64,000 nucleotides of DNA, taken from Nocardia abscessus NBRC 100374 (GTDB taxonomy: Bacteria > Actinomycetota > Actinomycetes > Mycobacteriales > Mycobacteriaceae). Shown in pieces: positions 21,001 through 26,761 of the stretch; position 1 is the first letter of the stretch, and each line of letters starts with the position of its first letter. The notes under the pieces are model-generated. The model saw only the letters and a program-made list of their open reading frames with translations. It did not search any database and was not told where the DNA came from. The stretch covers positions 1-64,000 of the forward strand of contig NZ_BAFP01000065.1 of assembly GCF_000308455.1 (NCBI RefSeq). The letters run 5' to 3'. The position numbers and the translations under genes were made by a program.

Positions 21001-22112
21001 GCAAGGTGTATGTGAAACGCCAGGCCGAGCGAATCGTGGTGAACCTGGCCGACTCGACGGCCGACCCGGGCGAATTGGCTCTGGCGTTGCGTCGGCACCC
21101 GATACCGAACCTGCGCGAAACACTGGCCATCGACCGGCACGGCACCGTGCTGCGGCTGTGGCCGGGATCCGTGACTGTCGTCGGGAGCCGGCCGGACACG
21201 GGCAACGACGGATTCATCGGCAGCAGACCACCGGAGCGCACGCCCGCGCCGCTCGACTCGCGGCCGGATTCGGCGTTGACGAGCGATGTACGCCTGCTCA
21301 ACGAGGAGGTGCGAGCCGGGCGGGGACCGCTTCGTAGCGAGCATTTCCCGGTGCCGGGGTTGCGGATGAGGAGCAACGATCCGGGCAGAAGCGCGGCCTT
21401 GCGGATGTTCTCGCTCTGGCAGGCGTATGTGGCCAATCGCGGATTGGGAAAGCTTGTCAGCCGGTGGGATTCGGCGCCGACTCCGGCGGTGCGTCGCAGG
21501 GTGCTGGCGGAACTGTACTTCTGGATATCGCAACAGCGCTACATGCGGCAGGTGTGGGCCGTCGGGCGCGACCCGAGCGTGGTGGGGGAACACGGGGAAA
21601 GCCATCCCGACTACTTCCGCACCAGGCTGAGCGACGACGCGCCCAATACGGACATGGTGGGTCACCTGGTCGGTCTGCGTGCCGGGGTTCGCCGCGATCC
21701 GCAGACCGGGAAGTGGCACGGCGGCGTCGGGACACCGGCGTTCTGGACCACGCTCGCGATCGGCCGTCTCGTCAGAAGCCGGATGGACGTCGAGGCGCCG
21801 GGCAGCAAGGTGTTGCAGAACGTCGTGGAGCTGCCCGGTGGCGCCCGTGTCGACGGGAACGTCCTGTACGCGCTCGAACGTGGCCGGTTCGTGATCGAGA
21901 CCGCGCAGGCCGGCGATCAGCGGACGATCTTCGATGCTGCCCTGGCCGAACTGGCCGCAGCTCTCGACCAGCGGTCGCCGCAACCGTCTGTCGACGTGCT
22001 GCGGCGTTTCGCCGACGCGGTCTACCTGCTGTTCCAGGCGCCGCTGATGACGCGGGGCAGCGGCTCGAACAGGGAAGGAAGCAGAAGGACGTCGCGCAAG
22101 CGGCCGGCCTGA
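12087..22112 (+). CDS. Giant modular polymorphic toxin-like protein (WXG-type N terminus, SecA-like ATPase, papain-like, kinase-like, zincin and CdiA-type nuclease modules)
   Basis: 3341 residues from GTG 12087. Order: residues 1-330, helical WXG100/CpnT-type N-terminal secretion region with hydrophobic Gly/Ala-rich helices; 380-730, low-complexity Gly/Ala/Gln linker; ~735-1320, SecA-like DEAD ATPase; ~1320-1650, helical and coiled; ~1650-1840, papain-like fold (Cys1678, His1757, Asp1777); ~1937-2370, unknown module; ~2390-2640, degenerate kinase-like fold; ~2640-2860, HExxH zincin (H2749-E-F-V-H2753, E2810); ~2912-3030, CdiA-CT-type nuclease; 3049-3330, uncharacterised C terminus. IGSRP or VGSRP occurs at 1931, 2378, 3032 and 3044, always between modules. 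It follows the WXG100-like gene by three bases. I infer a multi-effector or self-processing secreted polyprotein. The last ~20 residues (GSGSNREG... onwards) overlap the XRE array in another frame, so the true C terminus is uncertain. Confidence 0.85.
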   Translation: MPVDGSLSLNPVVELRTLFEGLPPVVRRPIELVVFGGDLPRADVSGMRWMAGELRSKAAAMNGHAEDAEKLLVQEDSLGALGDRVREILRLHHEGAARLREEALVLADQAHAAANDAEKTLCVMFAFGVELAWRIIATLSAAAAGGPAGELAAAPVVESMLIEGRAKVALMRAGLEQAYKVGAAKTAARLSALGPHQFAFAVAKAAALPAGVDLGVQLMQVGSGDRNTTVKGPNGENPRGIDLKSVEAAAVSGAGGAMGGIAAGTIAPRVFPRLETSRSALGLVQGVAGAVSGLGAAALITGWPEHFEDVLASLLSGGFAGVVDVHGGAHKNLGSPLAKVVDGSGAYIPPDPSTVNLSKDAVLRLAGAPQGTKSLTPASPVPVGSNADTPRSANSATPGHATGAGASQPGEKLVSSGPPGGKGDGQPEPDESGDLTRRLADSGSGEQAPAADGHASGQAGPDGQSGEPDSAARQSDRASADRAGDGPPPVDIPAGGDEPSSAAARTGGNAQGGSGAAQTGHPAQGGGTQTGGAGNAQPGDGGQAGSGGGAQARNGQGGGGAHGVGGGGGAQAGGAVPGAGGGAQVGSGVAAGAVLSGAGGNHSGSDPQRSADHGEDDAPAVGGSRSARAPVGDGATGHEPAVARPGPGPAKVDPPAEAGDASGRHGAGGEGPARVTAPKQADLPPAHEPSVERSEDAVPADARPSVQDGPDRRAEQLAQELVGLPSADPATKQDLTAERQAQFKAAAKKALALYRLRQEELAGESWEQRRHAMEHGDRVESLLRYIDAMREGTGKTPRWNQIKAFLLGEHGFMRQMGTGQGKSMVGALDTLWQLSRGEPVELASGESVRVHHVITTTEVLANEGVREFAPVLRSLGYEVARWDPHNPPGEAQRPTVYYMTYDERATAELFDRPPPGKTATIDEADAVLVHNQTVHYQSEGQREIASEVEAAGVYRVRDFLKAVLRSRITAAKDLSVHLEEALHDGPLTAEQAGAVRAMSAEEVGAARTLTARLLREQPEQCLDTVSRLWESYAGRKFTAEETEMARAFLDVKAGRLKLNRDFQVFGEGFEKKLQILDEYGKPRSDPKIGTESRWFGGRHKMVEAMFGAPVYSDGTGSKQVTVEDVLGGYEHLHLMSGTLERTAAEIKENFPVEGGLAKVEDFGRSKLVGEEDRIFLTEPEKLRDAVVRVQQLQAEGRPVLVICPFNDLARKFSLMLTKADVEHDAIDARWFAEHRDNNAAEEHLLSVKDTAGVRGAVTVGTGMLGRGFDVSISDEVDQLGGVHAHMLGRSPTNPDEDHQWSARAGRNGRNGSFCFNVAASDRLYSDAQQHSARVAVTHYRAAVAKHAEATAEYTETARQVGDTDAAQPGKSVQEARTKVAATAADVAAAEREMRSLTSPLQNDAADRTYLQRAMRRANQAHAPPATGDLAATSATSPQNTIAAGVLHTGPGAAHTAAGVGQTRSDTGDAGAGMDRAAMEALHAGPDAVQPHLRGDRFARLAGWLGIPASVQAAAAMFDTDDDDDPLSRLLERAGVSSAAVEALNQHLDYAPSAAVIRSDALTDEQALNHLTPQRNRLAAELGWEPPQVAGAEGVRQVGATVDTAREELADRLGVPATEVNAATARDVLADAAARVLAPTEIADDPATELLVFAASTYLAVTALLDLIVAIHQRSPKSCVNNGVTVMRVLYPDNEHAYHMPDDMPLRGHDAEDTQRAFGGAFRAFGSLDEAAESLKECPGGSQALVYKWMNKGQVESHLVLLVNDSDRRDAPNLVVVDIAAAPGQVPITPADLAGRPELLNKAVPFPQWRRAQQALIERLKEADRGVFAIEFDHKGQPLARVSATQRSAVTSQNPGLPPPSLWSSRAPPLRRDEFALAGHRPPGDGSLPDSSVPADTSEPDTQPSNVGSGPAMPQDEPARRGTAADSVAGRIGSRPPAGRDREPTWYERIAAGFTAADAERAAAQGGTPELGWLTSVLGVPTTYFDSPVGMTVLGERPEDALVADILSLWHRLGALAAEFENRGFGQWYERTMLRLTSWVVSTPVQRYRNFYAAEQGGVDDRRVPLGASGEVGLAGNLHAVLKTSQGTPGGGVMFDEMWDELGDIVHGIEGYWVRDRLHLTDNLDTFNAGIRRGLSPEDAARATFTGKMADRRGFTEVVVGDLDGEPGDYHKAEVTFVRPSRLWEVRCRTLAHQTGVQFPELLNRAGWSAEIARLREHAARQHASMRRTRSHRPGDAGVSADWLSWQQAIEAKVARVEQLAEWVARWWAEQDAQDHTAVAAVAADVVRRHPGARWVTPNTVLLPSRTVVVIAEEGRHDDALTDMLLRNIELRAELGTAGYDVRRLKPVVDYDVSGNPAVRAEDLGTARVGGMRGPGGYIGSRPREESSSAGPDFQDLVLAGRASGPAERSLVEDAPGVRVESVTFGNGTRVFAETYADPVAALEQVLQRKVAAIMDAPVGRTCLILEDDTVYREIVPGQPGNSLPALDQEILGSRSATRLGLFDAVTRTNRAAREWSAGPDNEVRGGRAPSAIDATPTGAFAAMFVRQVDGREVWQHHDLPRSELSTIRERVAYLQSWISGLPVPNEYKPALHRIHGRYMDALAEVEWRAARTPDEISHRAGLQVEAQAKARLVEAFNLDYPHITIVGFEHPDVPAHVVEEILGALDEMLTRFPSRTNIRGLWIDYLGDENAGAASFAQRDSESTFRTLGIQFSLRNASRPAWTVERGIEMRERGFNPIGDRPFHHDAVHEFVHAIDAVELLSVTLRQVLHETWSRLDELGLIRELEQTWLARLPVYAFADETKAQLREHEALAVGFAETDIHGAAVGTPQWAIHEYVTAGRPPQITPDLVIALPAQGNQPISASAAHPEGTGDADLTRPSRDPDPDAVPFGSEAVVPVLGPGQGPPGFLQEQRGLRRQNEAAIVLARAGFRVEQHPVESGARLPDFRIEGRLFDCYSPATGKVSNICFEIRRKVYVKRQAERIVVNLADSTADPGELALALRRHPIPNLRETLAIDRHGTVLRLWPGSVTVVGSRPDTGNDGFIGSRPPERTPAPLDSRPDSALTSDVRLLNEEVRAGRGPLRSEHFPVPGLRMRSNDPGRSAALRMFSLWQAYVANRGLGKLVSRWDSAPTPAVRRRVLAELYFWISQQRYMRQVWAVGRDPSVVGEHGESHPDYFRTRLSDDAPNTDMVGHLVGLRAGVRRDPQTGKWHGGVGTPAFWTTLAIGRLVRSRMDVEAPGSKVLQNVVELPGGARVDGNVLYALERGRFVIETAQAGDQRTIFDAALAELAAALDQRSPQPSVDVLRRFADAVYLLFQAPLMTRGSGSNREGSRRTSRKRPA
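13600..13870 (+). repeat. Low-complexity Gly/Ala/Gln coding repeat
   Basis: Degenerate short tandem units around GCGCAGGCCGGTGGCG and GGCGGTGGTGGCGGTGCG encode a flexible linker with repeated GGGAQ-like steps between the N-terminal region and the SecA-like ATPase of the giant protein. Such repeats recombine easily and are a likely site of length variation between strains. Confidence 0.7.
14290..16060 (+). other. SecA-like DEAD ATPase module within the giant protein
   Basis: Motifs match SecA in order. M816-GTGQGKS is the Walker A loop (SecA has MKTGEGKT). D922-E-A-D is Walker B. LMSGTLERTAAEI corresponds to the SecA GMTGTA motif III region. G1262-M-L-G-R-G-F-D and R1303-A-G-R-N-G-R-N-G match the SecA AGRGTD and RGRAGRQGD motifs of the second motor domain. 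The preprotein cross-linking domain is reduced and no C-terminal zinc finger follows. It could drive translocation or unfolding of the protein's own modules. Confidence 0.8.
17040..17620 (+). other. Papain-like (toxin protease/deamidase) module within the giant protein
   Basis: A Cys-His-Asp arrangement in the right order: KSC1678VNNGVTVMRVLYP at the start of a helix, VESH1757LVLLVND in a strand and LVVVD1777IAA in the next strand. This is the layout of papain-fold toxin (Tox-PL/protein-glutaminase-like) domains of polymorphic toxins. Such domains cleave or deamidate proteins; the target is unknown. Self-cleavage at the recurrent IGSRP linkers is a possibility. Confidence 0.6.
17905..19205 (+). 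other. Unrecognised module between IGSRP linkers 1 and 2
   Basis: About 435 residues bounded by IGSRP at 1931 and 2378. The middle holds a distinctive block: LTDNLDTFNAGIRRG, SPEDAARATFTGKMA, GFTEVVVGDLDGEPGDY. A long amphipathic helix (QAIEAKVARVEQLAEWVARWWAEQDAQD) and a small alpha/beta segment (VLLPSRTVVVIAEEG) follow. The block looks like a compact toxin-type domain, but I cannot name the family. Confidence 0.4.
19258..20660 (+). other. Kinase-like fold followed by HExxH zincin module
   Basis: Residues ~2391-2640 follow the order of actinobacterial HipA/PI-kinase-like domains: VESVTFGNGTRVFAET strand pair, LGLFDAVTRTNRAAREW where active enzymes have D-R-x3-N-W, then SAIDAT where they have the metal-binding ID. 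The DR/N residues are replaced, so it should be inactive. Residues ~2640-2860 form a zincin: GFEHPDVPAHVVEEIL, NIRGLWIDYLGDE, then HDAVH2749EFVH2753AIDAVE with a downstream H2809-E2810-ALAVGFAETD that could supply the third ligand. This looks like an active zinc metallopeptidase. The same module is degenerate in the WXG100-like protein upstream. Confidence 0.6.
20800..21182 (+). other. CdiA-CT-like restriction-fold nuclease module
   Basis: The sequence LRRQN2919EAAIVLARAGFRVEQHP, LPDFRIEGRLFDCYSP, VSNICFEIRRKVYVK, QAERIVVNLADS and a C-terminal VLRLWPG follows the CDI toxin PD-(D/E)xK nuclease domain (CdiA_C, tRNase type) element by element. It sits inside the protein rather than at its very C terminus and is followed by VGSRP and IGSRP motifs only a few residues later, so release by processing is plausible. 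The matching CdiI-type immunity gene is not recognised nearby. Confidence 0.7.
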
Positions 22113-25100
22113 CCAATGCGGCACTGTCCAATATCGAGAACGGGCGACGGACCTCACTGGGCACTTTTCAGCAGGTCTGCCGCGTGCTGGGAGTAGCGGG
22201 CGAGGCGCTGACCGAAGCTACTCGGCGGTTCTATCCGGGTGTCGAACTCCAAACCGATGCTGCTGCGCACAATTCGCCGGGTAGCTGGGTCGCCGCGCAT
22301 CGCAACAGCCGGGGGATGACCAAAGCGGACCTCGCACGCGCGGTCGGAGTGACGCCGACGCGGATCTGGGAGATCGAGAACGGGGATCGCCCGCCACCGA
22401 ACCTCTTCTTCCGGATTGCACGAGCATTGGGCGTGGGGCAGCAGGCGCTGGGGCAGGCTGCGCGAAGCCTTTATCCGGATATCTTGCTCGATCTCGAACC
22501 GACTGCGCACGATCCAGCCTCACCCGGCAACTGGATCATGACACAGCGGCACAGCCAGGACATGACCCAGGCCGAGTTGGCGCGAACCGCGGGCACGTCG
22601 GCAGGGTTCATCGCCGGAATCGAGGGCGGAGAATACACTCCGAACTCGATTATCTTCCGGCGGATCTGCCGGGCCCTCGAAGTCGCGCCGGAACTGCTGG
22701 GGGTGGCCACCCACCATTTCTATCCGGATCTCGAACTCGAACTCGATCCGGGCGCGCATGATCCCGCGTCGCCCGGCAGCTGGATCGTGGCTCTGCGTCA
22801 CGACCGGGATTGGGCCAGGACCGAACTCGCGAAAGCGATCGGGCCCGGCTGGGGTCATCTAGCCCATATCGAGACCGGAAATTACGTGCCGAGGTTCGCG
22901 GTCTTCCGGCGAATCTGTGCGGTATCGGGTATCGATGACGAACTGCTGCGGGCGGCGACCCGGCACTTCTATCCGCACATAGATCTCGACCTCGAGCCGG
23001 CGGCACACGACCTCGGCACGTGGATCACCGCACTGCGTCACGACCGGGACATGAGCCGCGCCGAACTCGCCCGAGTGACCGGCCTGTCCACGAAGTACCT
23101 GGGTCAGGTCGAGACCGAGAATCGACGACCGCGGTTCGGCACGTTGCGGCGAATCTGCCGGGCGCTGGGAGTCTCGGGTAGCTCGCTGATCCAGGCGGTG
23201 CGGGACTTCTACCCGGACATCACCGCCGATATCGATCCCGCTTCCCACGAATCACTGGGGCGTTGGATCGCGGCGCTACGTAACGACGAAGGAATGTCGG
23301 CGACCGAGTTCGCTCGGCGAGCGCGGATGCCTCGCAGCACTCTTTCCAGTATCGAGAACAATCGCTATCTTCCGCGGCTGAGCAAATTGCGGCAACTGTG
23401 TCGAGCGCAGGGCGTCGGTGGCGAGTTCTTGCTGGAGATCGTCGAGCGATTCTATGCGGATCGATACGAGCGGTCCGGCTATCGAGACGAAGAAGAACTG
23501 TTCAAACGGTATGTCGTGACTCGGGTGGGTTCGCCCGAGGAAAGAGAGGTCCAGGAGGAGATTCTCGAGAGATTCGCGTGGGTTCCGAAGGCGGTGGCGC
23601 GTCGGGAGCCGCCGGATATTCGTGACGATGCGGTACAGGCCGCCTGGATCGGGATGCTCAGCGCGATCGCCAACCACGTGCCGTCCGCGTCGTTCGCTGC
23701 TCATGCGTGGGCCGGTTGCCGCGCAGCTGTGTTCCGGTACCGTCTAGCGCTCCGCTTCCCCGATCTCGACAATCGCACACGGAAGCTCGTGAGCACGGTG
23801 GAAGCGCAGATCCACCGGATGGTTTCCGCGGGTGCGGCGCTCGAGGACACCGAGATCGCTCGGGGAGCGGGATTGACGGTGGCCGATGTCGCGCTGGCTC
23901 GGGAAATCCTGGCTCGACCCACTCTGCGGCTGGACGCGCCGATCAGCGGCAACGACGGGTCCATGCACCGGGATGTAGCCGATCCGGTTCCCGCGGGGTT
24001 CTCCGACACCGACTTCGCGATCACTGTCCGCGCCGCACTTGCCGACATGGCCGACCCCGCAACCGCGGAGCGGCTGGTCATGCTTCACCTGGTCGAGGGC
24101 ATGCCCTTGGCTCGCGCCGCCGAGCGGCTGGGGTTGCCAACCGCGGCCGCGGCAGACGTTCTCGCCGACACGGTCGCCCGATTGCGCGGTGCGTTCGACC
24201 ATCGTGAATCCGGCGAGGTCACCGCGAGTGAGCAGAACCGGCCGACGCCGTGGAGCAAGGCGCGCGCGGAGCCGGATCAGCCGCCGAAACCATCGGGTTC
24301 GCAGGGTGATTCCGCTCCAGGCGAGGACATGACCGGGCCGGACGGATTCATCGGAAGCAGGCCACCCGAACCGGGTGAGTCTTCACGTACGCAGGTACCG
24401 GAGGAGACGCCGCGGGCGACGCCATGGTCGCGGCTCTCCGACAGTGAGGCACACGATCCGCCCGACGGCTCGGCTCCATCCGCAGCGTGGCCGACCCCGA
24501 ACGGCACTCAGCCGTTCCGGCTGTGGTTGAAGGCAGCTCGCCTGGCTCACGGACTGACTCAGGCCGGATTGGCCGCTCGCATCGGCGTGCCGAATTCGGC
24601 GACCTATATCGGTTCGCTGGAGCGTGGCGTGACGATCACGCGAGATATGGCGGTGCGTCTGCTGGAAGGTCTGGGCGCTCCCGGCGAGGTGGCCGAGGCA
24701 GTTCTCCGAGAGTATTTCCCGCACGAAGACGGCGAGTTTCCCGATCCCCGGTCCGACCGGTTTCGCCATCCCAAGGACTGGATCATCGCCGCTCGCACGA
24801 GCAAGGGACTGTCACGCACGGAGCTGGCGGCGCGCGCAGGTGTGGGCCTGACCGGTTTGAGTCAGAAAGAGCGCGCGCACAACCCCCGGGGTGAATTCGG
24901 CATCAGTCCGGATTACGCGCTGCGTCTCCTCGCCGGACTGGACGCTCCGGGTGATATCGCCACGGCGTTCATGAGCCGCTTCTACCCCGGCTTGGAAGCC
25001 GAAGCGCGGGGCGGTGAGCGACGAAGCACCGGGCCTGAGGGATTCATCGGCAGCCGGCCCGAGGATGACGCGCCAACGGATCCGGTGCGTGCGGGGGAGC

Positions 25101-25207
25101 CGGGGCGCGCCGCCCCCACCGATCTCATCGGGCCGGTCGACGCGCGCGCCGGGCTGCCCACGCCGGCGGTCCGCGGTCGGCTCCGGTCGAGGCAGCCCGA
25201 GCGGTAG
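22055..25207 (+). CDS. XRE repeat array with inserted sigma-70-like domain (no start of its own; probably frameshifted continuation of the giant protein)
   Basis: About 1050 codons. Six XRE helix-turn-helix repeats of about 80 residues, each ending in FYPD/LYPD-like sequence (22055-23460), precede a sigma-70-like region (about 23490-24215: EEILERFAWVPKAVARRE, TLRLDAPISGNDGSM, ERLVMLHLVEGMPLARAAERLG). An IGSRP linker (24350) follows, then two more XRE repeats (24508-24990), another IGSRP (25046) and a disordered tail. No ATG, GTG or TTG exists in this frame between 21900 and 22183; GTG 22184 would cut away the first HTH. One extra G in GGGG (22054-22057) would fuse it to the giant protein. The stop overlaps the next start as TAGTG. 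Likely DNA-binding or transcription-interfering; I know no such combination. Confidence 0.75.
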   Translation, partial: GQRLEQGRKQKDVAQAAGLTNAALSNIENGRRTSLGTFQQVCRVLGVAGEALTEATRRFYPGVELQTDAAAHNSPGSWVAAHRNSRGMTKADLARAVGVTPTRIWEIENGDRPPPNLFFRIARALGVGQQALGQAARSLYPDILLDLEPTAHDPASPGNWIMTQRHSQDMTQAELARTAGTSAGFIAGIEGGEYTPNSIIFRRICRALEVAPELLGVATHHFYPDLELELDPGAHDPASPGSWIVALRHDRDWARTELAKAIGPGWGHLAHIETGNYVPRFAVFRRICAVSGIDDELLRAATRHFYPHIDLDLEPAAHDLGTWITALRHDRDMSRAELARVTGLSTKYLGQVETENRRPRFGTLRRICRALGVSGSSLIQAVRDFYPDITADIDPASHESLGRWIAALRNDEGMSATEFARRARMPRSTLSSIENNRYLPRLSKLRQLCRAQGVGGEFLLEIVERFYADRYERSGYRDEEELFKRYVVTRVGSPEEREVQEEILERFAWVPKAVARREPPDIRDDAVQAAWIGMLSAIANHVPSASFAAHAWAGCRAAVFRYRLALRFPDLDNRTRKLVSTVEAQIHRMVSAGAALEDTEIARGAGLTVADVALAREILARPTLRLDAPISGNDGSMHRDVADPVPAGFSDTDFAITVRAALADMADPATAERLVMLHLVEGMPLARAAERLGLPTAAAADVLADTVARLRGAFDHRESGEVTASEQNRPTPWSKARAEPDQPPKPSGSQGDSAPGEDMTGPDGFIGSRPPEPGESSRTQVPEETPRATPWSRLSDSEAHDPPDGSAPSAAWPTPNGTQPFRLWLKAARLAHGLTQAGLAARIGVPNSATYIGSLERGVTITRDMAVRLLEGLGAPGEVAEAVLREYFPHEDGEFPDPRSDRFRHPKDWIIAARTSKGLSRTELAARAGVGLTGLSQKERAHNPRGEFGISPDYALRLLAGLDAPGDIATAFMSRFYPGLEAEARGGERRSTGPEGFIGSRPEDDAPTDPVRAGEPGRAAPTDLIGPVDARAGLPTPAVRGRLRSRQPER

Positions 25208-25995
25208 TGGGTCCGTCCGCCGTAGCGGGGGTGGGGCCGAGGCTCGTGATGCAACTCGGAAAAGGCGGGCTCGCGGATGTGGGGCGGGCGTGTGCCGACG
25301 CCCTGATGATCGGGGTGAATGCGATCGTCGTGGAGGTGGGCCGGACTGCCGCGGATGTGGCTGCCCTGGAAGTGATGTGCCGGTCGGCAGCATTCGAGGA
25401 TGCGGTGCTGTCGGTGGAGGTGCCCGCGGGACCCGCCTGGTCCGAGTCGGAGGTCCGGGCGAAGGTGACGGAGATCGCGGCCACGCTGGAGCGGCACCGC
25501 AGACGAGGGGAGCTGCACGCGTTCGACCATCGGGTATTGACGGCAGCCGCGGAGCTGGCACCGGACTGGCAGCGCGTGGCGATGGTCAACACGCTGACGG
25601 TAGTCACCAAGGGGATGCGCGCCGCCACCGGTTGGATGGCTCGCGCGCTGCGGCCCGGAGCCGAGAAGATCGACGCCCTCTTCGATGATGCGCGCCGTGC
25701 GGGGGCTACCGGTGTCGCCATCCCGTACCTGTTGCTGTCCGAGCATTTCGTGCGGCAGACCGCCGAGGCGGAAATGCCCCTCGCGGTTTGGGGCGGAACC
25801 GGTTCCGTCCGGATGCGCGAATTGCTCAGGATGGGCGTCGGCACGATATGGACGAGAAACACGAAAGATCTCGCACTTCTGCGCGCGGAGGTCGTCGAGA
25901 GCGGACTCCGGATACCCGAGGCGTTCCCACCCTCGACACCACCACCGGACGGTCCACCGAGGTCCACGCCGTGGTCGGGGTCCCCGGGTCGATGA
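25207..25995 (+). CDS. GDPD-like TIM-barrel protein lacking the catalytic HRG motif
   Basis: 262 residues from GTG 25207, overlapping the previous stop by one base. The barrel follows glycerophosphodiester phosphodiesterases: ACADALMIGVNAIVVEVGRT at strand 2, AGATGVAIPYLLLS, LAVWGGTGSVRMRELLRMGVGTIWTRNTKDLALL at the C-terminal end. The N-terminal H-R-G and E-N-T residues that start the catalytic site are absent (VMQLGKGGLADVGRAC instead), so hydrolysis is doubtful. The tail carries TPWS, a motif also found in the WXG100-like protein and the XRE array. As the last gene of the locus it could be an immunity or targeting protein, or a lipid-binding pseudo-enzyme. Confidence 0.7.
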   Translation: MGPSAVAGVGPRLVMQLGKGGLADVGRACADALMIGVNAIVVEVGRTAADVAALEVMCRSAAFEDAVLSVEVPAGPAWSESEVRAKVTEIAATLERHRRRGELHAFDHRVLTAAAELAPDWQRVAMVNTLTVVTKGMRAATGWMARALRPGAEKIDALFDDARRAGATGVAIPYLLLSEHFVRQTAEAEMPLAVWGGTGSVRMRELLRMGVGTIWTRNTKDLALLRAEVVESGLRIPEAFPPSTPPPDGPPRSTPWSGSPGR

Positions 25996-26125
25996 CGGGT
26001 CCGGATCCAGAAAAACCCACCGGAAGGTCAAAATGACTGACTGGTTGGTTCTTTCGTAGTCGGACACTCGGCGACACGCCGATTGCCTCTTCCTGCAGAA
26101 TTCGGCGGCAATCAGACTCCGGCGG

Positions 26126-26761
26126 GTGACTGTGTTCGAGGGATGCACACTGATTGTGTCCGCATGTAGCCTACTCGTCAGCGGGGCCGCGATATTTCTG
26201 CTGATCGGCCAGCTGAAGCTGCTGCGGCAGCAAGTCGATGACGCACGGCGTTCGCTCGATCAATCGACAAAGCAGGCCGTCCTGGCCGCAGAACAGGCCG
26301 CTGAGGAGAACCGTCGGGTGCGACAAGCCGAAACGCTGAAGTTCATGGCGACGACGCTTCCACAGCAGCACGAGCTCCAGAACGAGGTCCCGATCCTGGA
26401 ATCGGACACGCGGTACCCAGCCTTCCTGGAGGCCGCACTGGTACCCGACTCGGACGACTTCCATAAACTGCGCCGACTCATGAGCCTCTACGAGACGTTT
26501 GCGACCGCCGTCAATATGAACGTGTTCGACTACACGCTGCTGGAACGCACTTCGGGCTCCCGATTCAAGCGCGTCGCGGAAATGTACTCGTCGTGGGTGA
26601 CGGCGGAGCGGAAACGGATCCAACGACCGGCCCTCTACATAGAACTCGAAACACTTGCCGCACGCTTGAGCGGCAGAGCTTCGCTCAATGGAACCGCACC
26701 GTTGGGGGCGTCAGCACCAGCTCGAGGGCTCCCTCTCGAGTCGGCACCCGCTGCCGACTGA
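26126..26761 (+). CDS. Membrane-anchored DUF4760-like protein
   Basis: 211 residues from GTG 26126 (GTG 26132 possible). One N-terminal membrane helix (LIVSACSLLVSGAAIFLLIG) is followed by a coiled coil (QLKLLRQQVDDARRSLDQSTKQAVLAAEQAAEENRRVRQAE) and a globular cytoplasmic domain (RRLMSLYETFATAVNMNVFDYTLLERTSGSRFKRV) of the DUF4760 kind. Such proteins are common in bacteria and uncharacterised. The C-terminal 30 residues are disordered. The 176 bases to the convergent corA hold nothing recognisable. Confidence 0.7.
   Translation: MTVFEGCTLIVSACSLLVSGAAIFLLIGQLKLLRQQVDDARRSLDQSTKQAVLAAEQAAEENRRVRQAETLKFMATTLPQQHELQNEVPILESDTRYPAFLEAALVPDSDDFHKLRRLMSLYETFATAVNMNVFDYTLLERTSGSRFKRVAEMYSSWVTAERKRIQRPALYIELETLAARLSGRASLNGTAPLGASAPARGLPLESAPAAD

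Noticed and set aside
21464..22054. Upstream part of the XRE-array frame as a real N terminus
   Set aside because: This stretch overlaps the well-structured C-terminal region of the giant protein and reads as Arg/Gly/Ala-rich noise; family-like sequence starts only at about 22055.
18489..22157. Minus-strand frame of 1222 codons
   Set aside because: Antisense to the zincin and nuclease modules, which are well conserved on the plus strand.
22184..25207. XRE array as an independent gene from GTG 22184
   Set aside because: This start would remove the first helix-turn-helix, and no ribosome-binding site is visible; kept only as an alternative.
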